Assembly (NCBI RefSeq): GCF_035994945.1
Contig: NZ_CP108677.1
Coordinates: 2,232,001-2,296,000, forward strand
Reading direction: 5' to 3'
Origin: Streptomyces sp. NBC_01216
Lineage (GTDB): Bacteria; Actinomycetota; Actinomycetes; Streptomycetales; Streptomycetaceae
Length of the DNA: 64,000 bases
A program made the position numbers and the translations under genes. The notes beneath the pieces were generated by a model, which did not search any database, was not told where the DNA came from, and saw only the letters and a list, made by a program, of their open reading frames with translations. Of the stretch, positions 1-10,300 are shown in pieces (the first letter of the stretch is position 1; every line of letters begins with the position of its first letter).

Positions 1-1
1 G

Positions 2-604
2 GAGGCGGCGCTGAAGGCGGTCGCGGCCTTCGGCCCGGCGGCCCGGGAGGCGGCGCCCGACCTGCTGCCCGACCTGCGGTCGCTGCTGGCGGGCGGCTCG
101 GCGACGGTCGCCACGAAGGCGGCGCTCGCGCTGTGGTCGGTGGAGGGTGACGTCGCGGCGGTGTTGCCGGCACTGGAGGAGTGGCTACGGCCGGGAGTCT
201 CCGATCCGGACCGCTGCGCGGCGGCCGGGGCGCTGGGCGCGATCGGCCCGGCGGCGGCCGGCGGCGCGCCCGCGCTGCGCCACGGCCTCACGGCGCGGGA
301 CCTGTGGGTACGGGTGGGAAGCGCGGCGGCCCTGTGGCGGGTGACCGGCGACGCGGAGGCTGCCCTTCCGGTGCTGCTCGCGGCCTGGGAGGAGAACCGG
401 CACGCGCGGGTGGCCATCGCGGAGTGCCTGGCGGAGATGGGGCCCGCGGCGGCGGAGGCGGAGTGGGTGATCCGCTCGGAACTGGCGCGGAACCGCCGCC
501 ACAACGCCCGGGAGAACGGCTCCGGAAGTCATGACATCCACGAGGACGAGAAGCTCCTCACGTTCTGCCGGGCGGCCCTCGCCCGGATGGAACGGGGGCG
601 CTGA
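2..604 (+). CDS. HEAT-repeat protein, 3' part (5' end outside window)
   Basis: The reading frame is open from the first bases of the window and ends at TGA 602-604, so this is the C-terminal ~200 residues of a longer protein. The sequence is alanine-rich and built of repeating helical pairs of the form ALWxVxGDxxAALPxLxxxW, spaced about 35-40 residues, as in HEAT/PBS-lyase-type repeats. An internal ATG at 140 is not a credible start because the repeat pattern begins upstream of it. HEAT repeats form protein-binding superhelices and no catalytic motif is visible. The last ~30 residues are charged and non-repetitive. The partner is unknown, and the gene is separated from the next one by about 190 bases. 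Confidence 0.75.
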   Translation, partial: EAALKAVAAFGPAAREAAPDLLPDLRSLLAGGSATVATKAALALWSVEGDVAAVLPALEEWLRPGVSDPDRCAAAGALGAIGPAAAGGAPALRHGLTARDLWVRVGSAAALWRVTGDAEAALPVLLAAWEENRHARVAIAECLAEMGPAAAEAEWVIRSELARNRRHNARENGSGSHDIHEDEKLLTFCRAALARMERGR

Positions 605-801
605 CCGGTCCCGGCGGGGCTCCGCCGACCACCAGGCGGAGAGAACCACACTCAAGAGGCAGAAAGGACCCGCCTCGGGACCCCGGGGCGAGACCGACCC
701 CCCGGACGCGCGTGAGGAGCGTCCACGGGACTGACCCTCACCGGACGGCACACCGTCACACAAAAGGGACATAAGGCTTACTGCTTGCTACGTTGCGGAC
801 C

Positions 802-2181
802 ATGACCGCAACACGAGCGGACGCTCCCCCGCCCGGGCTACGCACCCCGAAGCGCCGCGGCGTGGAACTCTCCCTCCTCGTCTGCGCCGTCCTCATCTCC
901 GTCTTCGGCTACGCCGACGTGGGCCTCGCCAGGAACGGAGCCGTCCCCCCGGACGCCGCCCGCTACGGCGCCGGGCTCGGGCTCCTCGCGCTGCTCGCCC
1001 ACCTCGCCGTACGCTTCCGCGCCCCGTACGCCGACCCGCTGCTCCTGCCGATCGCCGTGCTGCTCAACGGCCTGGGCCTGGTGCTGATCTACCGGCTCGA
1101 CCTGGAGACCCCAGGCGACCCGGCCGCACCCACCCAGTTGGACTGGTCGACGCTCGGGGTCGGCCTGTTCATCACCGTGGTCGTCCTGCTGCGCGACCAC
1201 CGGGTGCTCCAGCGGTACGCCTACCTCTCGGTGGCCGCCGCCCTGGCCCTGATGGTCGTGCCGATCTTCTTCCCGGCCGTGAACGGCGCCCGGATCTGGA
1301 TCCGTGCCGGCGGACTGTCCTTCCAGCCCGGGGAGTTCGCCAAGATCCTGCTGGCCGTCTTCTTCGCCGCCTATCTCGCCGCCAACCGCCACGCGCTGGC
1401 GTACACCGGCCGCAGGATCTGGCGGCTGCGACTCCCCGCCGGCCGGGTACTCGGCCCGATCGTCGCGATCTGGGCGGTCAGCGTGGGCGTCCTGGTCCTG
1501 GAACGCGACCTGGGCACCTCACTGCTCTTCTTCGGACTCTTCGTGATCATGCTGTACGTGGCGACCGGCCGCACCGGCTGGATCGCGGTCGGCCTGCTGC
1601 TGGCGGCCGTGGGCGCGTTCGCGGTCGGCACCCTCGAACCGCATGTGCACGGCCGGGTCGAGGACTGGCTCGACCCCTACGCCTCCATCGAAGCGGGCGA
1701 CGGCCCCGGTCAGCTCGCCCAGTCGCTGTTCTCCTTCGCCGCGGGCGGGACGCTCGGCACCGGGCTCGGCCTCGGGAACTCCATCCTCATCGGCTTCGCC
1801 GCCAAGTCAGACTTCATCCTCGCGACGGCGGGCGAGGAACTCGGGCTCGTCGGCCTGACCGCCCTGTTCCTGCTGTACGCGCTGCTCGTAGCCCGCGGCT
1901 ACCGCGCCGGACTCGCCCTGCGCGACCCCTTCGGCCGACTGCTCGCGACAGGGCTCGCCTCGATCCTGGCGTTGCAGGTCTTCGTCATCGCGGGCGGGGT
2001 GATGGGTCTGATCCCGCTGACCGGTATGGCGATGCCGTTCCTGGCGCAGGGCGGCTCGTCCGTCGTGACCAACTGGGTGATCGTGGCGCTGCTCGTCCGG
2101 GTCAGCGACTCGGCCCGCACCCCGGACCCCGAGACGGTGGACGCCGGGGTCGCCGGCCCGATCCCGCAGGGGGCCCGGTGA
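802..2181 (+). CDS. FtsW/RodA/SpoVE-family SEDS peptidoglycan glycosyltransferase
   Basis: A polytopic membrane protein of about 459 residues, with roughly 10-12 hydrophobic segments across its length. SEDS proteins polymerise lipid II glycan chains and work with a class B penicillin-binding protein, and the next gene encodes such a protein. Family signatures are visible: FQPGEFAKI near residue 175, the DLGTSLLFF segment that follows, and the C-terminal GMAMPFLAQGGSSVV motif. The length suits the family. The start is uncertain: TTG at 793 is in frame, but ATG at 802 is preferred; neither has a strong ribosome binding site. The stop overlaps the next start by four bases (GTGA), so the pair is translationally coupled. 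It is probably a paralogue of the main division or elongation SEDS protein, given its genomic setting. Confidence 0.9.
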   Translation: MTATRADAPPPGLRTPKRRGVELSLLVCAVLISVFGYADVGLARNGAVPPDAARYGAGLGLLALLAHLAVRFRAPYADPLLLPIAVLLNGLGLVLIYRLDLETPGDPAAPTQLDWSTLGVGLFITVVVLLRDHRVLQRYAYLSVAAALALMVVPIFFPAVNGARIWIRAGGLSFQPGEFAKILLAVFFAAYLAANRHALAYTGRRIWRLRLPAGRVLGPIVAIWAVSVGVLVLERDLGTSLLFFGLFVIMLYVATGRTGWIAVGLLLAAVGAFAVGTLEPHVHGRVEDWLDPYASIEAGDGPGQLAQSLFSFAAGGTLGTGLGLGNSILIGFAAKSDFILATAGEELGLVGLTALFLLYALLVARGYRAGLALRDPFGRLLATGLASILALQVFVIAGGVMGLIPLTGMAMPFLAQGGSSVVTNWVIVALLVRVSDSARTPDPETVDAGVAGPIPQGAR

Positions 2182-3653
2182 TCCCGTACATCCGCCGGGC
2201 CGCCGGCCTCTGCCTCGTCCTCCTGGCCGCGCTGCTGGTCAACGCCGTACGGGTGATGGTCGTCGAGGCCGACGCGCTGGACGGGAACCCGGCCAACCGG
2301 CGCCCCGCGATCGCCCGCTGGGCCCAGCCGCGCGGCACCATCAAGGTCGACGGCCGGCCGGTGACCGGCTCCCGTGACAGCGGCCAGCAGCTCCGCTACG
2401 AACGGACCTACACCCAGGGCCCGTTGTACGCGCCGGTGACCGGCTACGCCTCCCAGACGTACGGCACCACCCTGCTCGAACACGCCGAGGACGCGATCCT
2501 CTCCGGCACCGACCCGATGCTGGCGCCGCTGCCCTTCTGGAACGACATCAGCCGGGTCCGGAACCCGGGCGGCACCGTGCTGACGACGATCCGCGCCTCG
2601 ATGCAGGAGGCGGCCTACCGGGGCCTGGCGGGAAAGCGGGGCGCGGTCGCCGCGATCGAGCCGTCGACCGGGAAGATCCTGACGCTGGTCAGCTCGCCGT
2701 CGTACGACCCGGGGGTGCTGTCCGGCACCGGAGAGCAGGTCAAGGATGCCTGGGCCAGGCTGAACTCCGCTCCGCAGCAGCCGATGCTGAACCGTGCCCT
2801 CCGCCAGACCTACCCGCCTGGCTCCACCTTCAAGATCGTGACGGCGGCGGCAGCCCTGGACGCGGGAGTGGTGACGGACGTCGACGCGCCGACGGACACT
2901 CCGGACCCGTTCGTCCTGCCGGGCACCCGCCAGGTACTCCCCAACGAGGCGAAGGGCTGCGAGGACGCGTCGCTCGCCTACGCGCTCCAGTGGTCGTGCA
3001 ACACGGTGATGGCCGGCCTCGGGGTGAAGGTGGGACTCTCCGGCATGCTGGACACGGCGGGCGGCTTCGGCTTCAACGACACGGCGCTGCGGGTGCCCTC
3101 GTGGGTCGCGAAGTCGAACTTCGACCGGGAGATGAGCGACGACCAGCTGGCGCTGTCCTCGATCGGCCAGTTCGACACGACGGCGACCCCGCTCCAGATG
3201 GCGATGGTGGCGGCGGCGGTCGCGAACAACGGCGAGATCGCCGCCCCGCGCCTGGTGGACCGCACCACCACCTCGGGCGGCCGGACGGTCGGCACGACCG
3301 GTCGCGACAGCTACCGCCAGGCGATGCGCCCCTCGACCGCCAACCAGCTCCGGCGCCTGATGGTCAAGGCCGTCGAGGAGGGCACCGGCACGAACGCGGC
3401 GATCCCGGACGCCACCGTCGGCGGCAAGACGGGCACCGCCCAGCACGGCTTCGGCAACACCGGCACCCCGTACGCCTGGTTCATCGCCTGGGCCCAGGCG
3501 GACGACTCCGCCCAGCCGGCCGTGGCCCTCGCGGTCGTCATCGAGGACGCGGAGGCCAGCCGTACCGACATCAGCGGCGGAGGCAGCGCCGCCCCGATCG
3601 CCCGCGCGGTGATGGCGGAGGCACTGAGGCTGGAGGCGGCGGACAGGGGGTAG
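2178..3653 (+). CDS. Class B penicillin-binding protein (transpeptidase)
   Basis: A 491-residue D,D-transpeptidase that cross-links peptidoglycan on the outer face of the membrane. One N-terminal membrane anchor (residues ~8-30) is followed by a dimerisation region and a C-terminal penicillin-binding domain. All three active-site motifs are present: STFK (catalytic Ser, context PPGSTFKIVTAAAALDAG), SCN, and KTGT (context VGGKTGTAQHGFG). There is no glycosyltransferase domain, so polymerisation is presumably supplied by the coupled SEDS protein upstream. The GTG start overlaps the SEDS stop codon. The length resembles PBPA/PBP2-type proteins of actinobacteria. A strong bidirectional hairpin follows the stop. 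Confidence 0.93.
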   Translation: MIPYIRRAAGLCLVLLAALLVNAVRVMVVEADALDGNPANRRPAIARWAQPRGTIKVDGRPVTGSRDSGQQLRYERTYTQGPLYAPVTGYASQTYGTTLLEHAEDAILSGTDPMLAPLPFWNDISRVRNPGGTVLTTIRASMQEAAYRGLAGKRGAVAAIEPSTGKILTLVSSPSYDPGVLSGTGEQVKDAWARLNSAPQQPMLNRALRQTYPPGSTFKIVTAAAALDAGVVTDVDAPTDTPDPFVLPGTRQVLPNEAKGCEDASLAYALQWSCNTVMAGLGVKVGLSGMLDTAGGFGFNDTALRVPSWVAKSNFDREMSDDQLALSSIGQFDTTATPLQMAMVAAAVANNGEIAAPRLVDRTTTSGGRTVGTTGRDSYRQAMRPSTANQLRRLMVKAVEEGTGTNAAIPDATVGGKTGTAQHGFGNTGTPYAWFIAWAQADDSAQPAVALAVVIEDAEASRTDISGGGSAAPIARAVMAEALRLEAADRG

Positions 3654-3662
3654 GACCAAAAG

Positions 3663-3702
3663 CCAGGGAGCCCCGACCGATGACACGGTCGGGGCTCCCT
3701 GG
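3663..3702. terminator. Perfect 17-bp hairpin between convergent genes
   Basis: Arms at 3663-3679 and 3686-3702 are exact reverse complements around a 6-nt loop. The hairpin lies 10 bases after the PBP stop and 38 bases beyond the end of the minus-strand immunity-type gene, so it can terminate transcription from both sides. There is no long U-tract, as is common in Streptomyces. Confidence 0.85.
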
Positions 3703-3739
3703 GCGCTGGTCCGGGCCGGCCCGGGAGGCCGGCTCGGAC

Positions 3740-4300
3740 TCACACCTCGTGACTGTCGAGCCAGCGGCGTACCGCGGGGCTCAACGCCGGCTCATCCGGC
3801 TCGTCCATCGCTCCCTCCGCCACCCATGCGGCGAACCGTCGGAGGACGTGGGAACGATGCGGCGCCGTCAGCACCGAGGTACTGATGGCGTGCTCCCAGG
3901 TGGTCGCGAAGCAGAGCACGTCCCCGTCGAGCGAGAGCATGCGGAACTCAGGGCGGCAGGGCGCGCTTCCGAGTAGCCCGGCAGCGCCCCTCCCCATGAT
4001 GTCCCACGAGCTCTGCAACTCGACACAGGCCCATCGAGAGGGGCCTTCCTCCTCGGGCGGGAGCGCGAGCAGGAACCTGCGGTCGGTCGCGGAGAAGAGT
4101 CCTCCTTCGAGCGACAACCGGTACCAGTCGGCGTTCGCCTTCTCGCACAGCAGCGGATCGCTGATGTCCAGCATGGCCTCGATGCGGCCTTCTTCAAAGG
4201 GGCAGCTCGGAGCCTGGCCGGCGATGAGGGGTGGAATGAGCCCTTCCGGCTCAGTCCACCCGTCCACCATCAGTAGACCCGCTGCGGCGAGAGAACTCAT
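3740..4300 (-). CDS. Putative immunity protein of the RHS toxin
   Basis: A 186-residue protein of no family I recognise, with no signal peptide or membrane segment, so it is probably cytosolic. The start is placed at ATG 4298-4300, which overlaps the stop of the RHS toxin gene as ATGA. A longer GTG start at 4318 exists but lies within the toxin gene and has no ribosome binding site. A small cytosolic gene stop-to-start coupled to the 3' end of a polymorphic toxin is the standard arrangement for an immunity gene, and that is the basis of the call. The sequence is rich in Trp, Glu and Leu and acidic at its C-terminus. Not excluded: an unrelated hypothetical gene. Confidence 0.7.
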   Translation of the reverse strand: MSSLAAAGLLMVDGWTEPEGLIPPLIAGQAPSCPFEEGRIEAMLDISDPLLCEKANADWYRLSLEGGLFSATDRRFLLALPPEEEGPSRWACVELQSSWDIMGRGAAGLLGSAPCRPEFRMLSLDGDVLCFATTWEHAISTSVLTAPHRSHVLRRFAAWVAEGAMDEPDEPALSPAVRRWLDSHEV

Positions 4301-7300
4301 GAGTGTGCGTTCAACCAACTTTGCGGGGGTGCGTTGTGCCGGCCGGGCAATCGGCCAGCGTATCCGTACTCATGGATCTGATTGTAGTTGTGCCCCAATA
4401 CGTACCCGACGACGCCGTCGGCTCTGACGAGCACACGCGTCAGGGTGGTGCCCGGGGTCGTTCTCCGCCCATCACCGGCGCCCGTGAAGATCGTGGCGCC
4501 ATACCATGGATGGTTGGTGTTGAACGTGCCGTTGGGCCTGCGGGCATCGAACCAGTCAAGGCCGTTCGAGTTGACTCGCTGGGAAATCGCACCGCTCTCC
4601 ACACCATTCACGGTGTGATGAACTTCCCTCGGGATCTCCGACCAGTTCTCAGCGTTCTCCTGCTGCCGCGCTTTGGTGTGCTCCTCCGAGTACGGGTCGC
4701 GCTCTGGGGTCCCTTCTCCTGCCGTCGGACAGGAGTCATTGTGGACAAGGAACGAGGTAGCCGCAGCCAGCACGTAGTACGTGTGCAGTTCGCTGACGGT
4801 GAGGTTGTGGACGGTGGCATCCTGGGCGGTCCAGCGCTCGATCGCGGCGATCTGGACGTAGGTGCCGGCATTGGTCTGGAGCCATTGGCCCGACTTCAGC
4901 TCGGTAGCCTTGATCCATTTGCCGAGCTCGGGGACCCAAACAGGGTGGCCGTCGGTCGCGGTGACCTCGGCGGTCTTCGTGCCCTTCTTGCCGTCGGTGT
5001 CGATGGTGATCTTGACGAGGTGCTTGAGGCCCTCACCCTTGATCTCGGCGGTGACGGTCTCGATCCGGCTTTCTCCGGTCTTCGGGTCGGTCGCGACGAC
5101 CTTGTCGCCGGTCCTGACCTTCTCGATCGGCTTGCTCGTGCCGTCGGCCATCAGGACCTTCGTACCGGGCAGGAAGCTGTTGCAGCCAGCCTTTCCGGAA
5201 CCACCGCTACCACTGGACCCGCCACTGCTGCGGGAGGAGCCGCCAGAGTTGCCACCGGGCTTGGTGGTGTTGGCCTTGCCACCTCCGGATCCCTTGGCCT
5301 GAGATGTGGCCTTCGGGGCAGCCTTGGCCTGGGCCTTCTTCTGAACCGGATTACCGGTCTTCTTCTTGGCCGCGGCCGCGGCGTCAGCCTTTCGCTTTGC
5401 AGCCTCGGCTGCCTTCTTCTTAGCTCGTTGTGCTGCTTCCTTCTTGGCCTTCTCGATGGCCGCCTTCTTGGCCTTCAGGGCTGCCGCTTCGGCGGCCTTG
5501 GCAGCCTTGAGGACGAGCGTGGCCGCCTTCTTCGCGGCCTTGAACGCCTGGATGGCGTTGATGGTGCGGTTGACTGCCTTCAGAACGGACGGGATCTTGC
5601 CGAGCTTGGTCCACGGGATGGCGCCGATGATCAGGCTGCCGCAGGACCACATGTCGCCGCCGAAGCAGGCCATGGCGTCGTTGATGCCGATGAAGTCCTT
5701 CAACGTCTCCCACGCGACAGCGAGGATGACGGAGGTGAGGGACTTGCCCTGCATCGCCTCTGCCTGGGCGACCTGCGCCGCCGACAGACCCGCACCCGCG
5801 AGGGCCGCAGCCCGCTCCGACGCGGTCAGGCTGATCGCCAGACCGGTCGGGTCGGAGTAGGTGACGGGGTTGTTGTGGGCATAGGTGTAACCGTTGGACT
5901 GAAGCGGGTCGTTCAGGTCGAGCAGCGGGTCGGCGGACAGGAAGCGCCCCACGACCGGGTCGTACAGCCGGGCACCCAACGGCTGGTAGCCGGAGGCGTC
6001 GTCCCGGGTCTTGCCGAGGAACCCCTTGTGGTTCTGCAGGTTGGCCAGTGCGGAACCGCGCTCGTTGCCGAAGGGATCCTGCTTGCGGATACGGACCGAC
6101 ATGCCGCCGTAGAGGGCGACCTCCGTGTACGCACTGCCCTGGTGGTCCCCGGTCTGGGCGACCAGGGTCTCCGAACCGGTGCCGTACGCGTAGCGCATGA
6201 CCGCGCCACCGGGTGCGGCGTAGGTGCGCTGGGTGTTGACCAGGACGCCGCCCTGCTGGACGGTGACCTCGGTGTCTCCCAGGTGCAGCGTGGCCTGCTT
6301 CCCCTTGATGGTCAGCAGACGCTCACCGCCGGGCCCGTAGATGTGACGGGTGTCGTTCTGCGGCACCCACAGCTGCGCGGCGGAGCCGCCGCTGCAGGTG
6401 GCGAGGACGATCGCGGTGCCGGTGGCGGAGGTGCCGTCCTTGACCGCGACGCACAGGCCGGACGAGTGGGTCAGCTGACCGGCGGTGTTGCGCTTCAGCT
6501 CCTGTGCGGACGAACCGTCACACTTCTGGATCTGGAGCGCCGAGCCGGCCGTGCCCGCGGCGGGCTGCAGACACCAGTCGTCGTAGACCGACAGTGCGCC
6601 CTTGTCCGGGTCGGACTGACCTGGGGTGGGAGTGAACCGGAAGTTCTGCGCCGCGGTGTTGTTGCAGCCGTACAGCTGGATCGGCTGGCTCGCGACCGGC
6701 AGGCCGGACTTCAGGTCGAGGCACTTGTCGGCCAGGCCCACGTAAGGGGTCTTGCCGCCCGTGCCCTGGCCGGTGATCCGGTCGACCTTCCCGTCGTAGG
6801 TCCAGGACAGGCTCTGCTTGTCACCGTTCTCAATCGAAGTGACGGACTTGGTCTCACCCGTCAACTCGTACAGTCGTTCGGCTTCCGCCTTGACCTGCGC
6901 ACCTGCGGGGGTGGTGTAGTTCTTGGTGACCTTGGTCAGGGTGTGCGGCTGGCTCTTGGCCGCGCCGACACCGTACTGATAGGTGGTGGTGGCGTCCTTG
7001 GCGGTCGCGCCGGTGAGATCCTTCTCGGTCAGCTTGGTTCGGTTGCCGAGGAGGTCGAACTCGTACTCCTGCCAGTAGCCGGAGCTGTCCTTGCCGGCGG
7101 CGACGTTCAGGGTGCCGTCGGTGTTCTTCGGGCTGGTACAGGCCCCCTGGTTCTTGGAGGTCCAGGCCGTCTTCAGCTGGCCGAGCGGGTCGTAGGCGAA
7201 GCACTGACGCTCCTCGATCCCGACGGACTTCTCCTGGATCGAGGTGACGTTGCCGGCCGGGTCGTAGGTGTAGGCCCGGTTGGAGACCAGGTTGCCACCG

Positions 7301-10300
7301 ACCACGGAGGTGTCCGTGCCCGTACCCGACTTCTCCCGGTAGACCAGCTGGTCCTTCAGCTCACCGCTGGACTCGTCGAACGAGTTCTGCGTCCACACCC
7401 GGTAGGGCTGGGCGCCCAGCGTCGAGCGCAGGACCTGGCCGTAGGGCGAGTAGACGGTCTCCGAGCCGTACCAGTCCTTGCCGGATATGGAGAGCGGCTT
7501 GCCGTCCTTGTTGTACCGGACGACCAGCTTCTCCGCGTCGAACCGGCCGGCTGCCGGAAGCTGCGCTTCCTCCAGCATTCCGTTGTCGGAGAACTTGTAG
7601 TCGTAGGTGTAGTCCTTGGCCAGGCCCCAGGTGTCGGCCAGCGGCTGCGGCAGCGACAGCGTGGTCGAGGTCGGCTCGTAGTCCTTGGTGTAGCCGTTGA
7701 CCTTCTGGGTGTACGCCTGGCCGTCAGTGTAGCGAGTGGCGGCGGCGGGCATGCCCTTGCCGCCGGCGACGGTGTCGTAGGTGAGGTCGGAGAGGACGTC
7801 ACCGTTGGCGTCGTTCAGGCGCTGCTGCTTCGGCCGAGACAGTTCGTCATAGGCGTTCCACACCGTGACACCGCGCGCATTGGTGACGGTCAGCGGACGG
7901 TCGAAACCGTCGTACGTGGTCCGCGTGGTACCGGCATCCGGGTCGGTCGCCGTCTCCATCCGACCGCGGCGGTCATACGTCCACGTCCACGGGTGGGTCG
8001 GGTCGGCTGAACTGGTCGCCTTCACCAGTTGCCCGCGCGTGTCGTACTGGTAGCGGGTGGAGGTGAAGCCACCGGGCGCCGCAGGATTGAGGGTATCCGT
8101 CCGCGTGGTGCGGCCCAGAGCATCGGTGTAGACGCGGTAGGAGGAGTCCCCCTGCGGGTGGATGATCTTCGACCAGTCCTGGCCGTACTCGTACTTGGTG
8201 GCCCGTTCCGGATACGCCTTGGAGACGGATTCCTTGGTGACCGGGTCCTCGTACTTCATGTACGGGGTCTCCTCGGTCACGCGGCCGAGGCTGTCGTAGG
8301 TGTAGCGCGTGATGTTGGGGATGAGGGTGTCGGAGACCGGGACGAACAGCTCGCCGGGGGTGGCGTCCTCGGTGAGGTAGGCGTTGTTGGTCTGGTAGAC
8401 CTCGCCGGAGCTGTCGTAAAGCGTGTCGGTGACGAGGTAGCCGGCGTTGTTGTCGGCCTCCTCGATGGACTGGCGCTCACGGCCGAGGCCGTCGTAGAGG
8501 GTGACCGACTTCTCGATCCGGTCCTCGTAGCCACGCGCGTACGTGGCGACGAACGGAGGCTTGCGGAGCTTGAGGTTCGGGTTGTCCGGGTCGGTCTCCT
8601 CAGCCGGGATGGTGTACTCGGCGCGGAAATCCGGCACCGAGGAACCCGAAGGAGTACGGCCGGGAGCCCAGGCTTCGGCGAGCCGGCCCAGCGGGTCGAA
8701 CACCGCCTCGCTGGTGTGTCCGTTGGCGTCGGTCGTCTTCAGCGTGACCGCGCGGCCCGGCTCCAGCTCCTGGACCTGGGTGTGGCCGAGCGGGTTGGTC
8801 TGGGTGATCTTGAAGACCTGCCCGGTGGGCGGGTCGAAGCTAATAGTGGACGAACGCTGTTCGGCATCGGTGTGCCTGATGACACGGCCGATGGGGTCGA
8901 AGGTCACTACGCCACCGGACTGGAAACCGCTGCCGTCGCCCTTGAGCGACCAGGACTCGGTGGCCAGGCCACGGGTCGAGGCGGCGGGCGCGGTGCCGTA
9001 GGCGGCGCCGTCGTAGGCGGTGCGGGTGGCGCCGCTCAGGGTGGTGAGGTCGCTCCAGTTCGCGTTCGCGCACAGGGTGGGCGAGACGAGGACCTGCTTG
9101 GTCAGACCGATGATGTTCTTGGTGGTCTGGTGCAGGTACTCGGACTTGACGCAGGACTCGTCACCGGTCTTGCCGGTGTCACCCTCGGACTCCACCAGGG
9201 TCGGCAGACCGTAGGTCGACTCGTAGGTGGTCTTCGTCCGCACCTGGCGCAGCGTGCGGGTGTCGTCGCCGGTGCCCGAGGACTTGGTGTAGGCGATCTC
9301 CTCGGGTTCGGTGACCCGCCAGGACTTCAGCGGGGTGAGGCCGTCGCCGCGGTCACGCCGGGCGAGTTCGGTGGCCTGCAGCTTGCTGACGCTGCGCGAC
9401 TGCCAGTTGGCGTCGCCGTCGGCCGCGCTGTCGTAGGTGAGTTCCTCGGCGACCCGACCGGCGAAGGGCTCTTCGTCCTTGGCGATCTCGGTGCCGGTGA
9501 TGTCGTTGACCGGGACGGTGTCGCCCATGCCGCGGTAGTAGCGGGTGACGGCCTTGGACCGCTTCAGTCCGACGGACGGGTCCTCCGGGTCGTCCGCACC
9601 GGTGTACACCGTGGTCTGCTTGAAGCCCGCGAACTGCGAGTACGTGCGGGTCGACTTCTTGGAGAACTCGCCCTGGGCGAGCTTCCAGCCGGCGTCCTGG
9701 TACTCGTACGAGGTCTTCGTCGGGAACGCGCCGTCGATGTTGGAGAGTTCCTCGATGCTGGAGACCACGTACTTGTGGAACCAGTCGATGTCCTCGACCT
9801 CGGGGTCCGGGTTCCAGAACGACGGGTAGCAGAGCTCCGTGTTCGCCTTGAGCCCCGCCGTGTCCGTCTTGGACGGCAGGCCGGCACCGGTCTTGCACTT
9901 GTTCTTGATGGGCTGGTACGTGACGACGGTCTCGCCGCCGTACTCGTTGATCACACGGCCGATGCGCAGCCGGGAGAAGCCCGGACGCTCGGGGTGCACC
10001 GCCGTGACACGGTTGGGCATGTCATCGGGGTTGTGCTCGAAGCGGACCGAGTTCAGCGTGACCGAGTCGTCGGTCGAACCCTTGCGCGCGTAGCCGGTGC
10101 GCTGGATCGACTCCAGCCACAGGGCCGTGTTCGGTCCGGTCTCCAGCTCGGCGAAGCTCTGGGCGAGCTGGTACTCGTCGACGACCTGTCGGGCGGTGGT
10201 GTCCGTGCGTCGCTGGGCCGACGTGGTGATCTTGTCCAGGCGCTTGCGGGTCCAGAACGTCGGACCGGCGTTCCAGCACTTCTTGCCGGCCTCACAGCGC

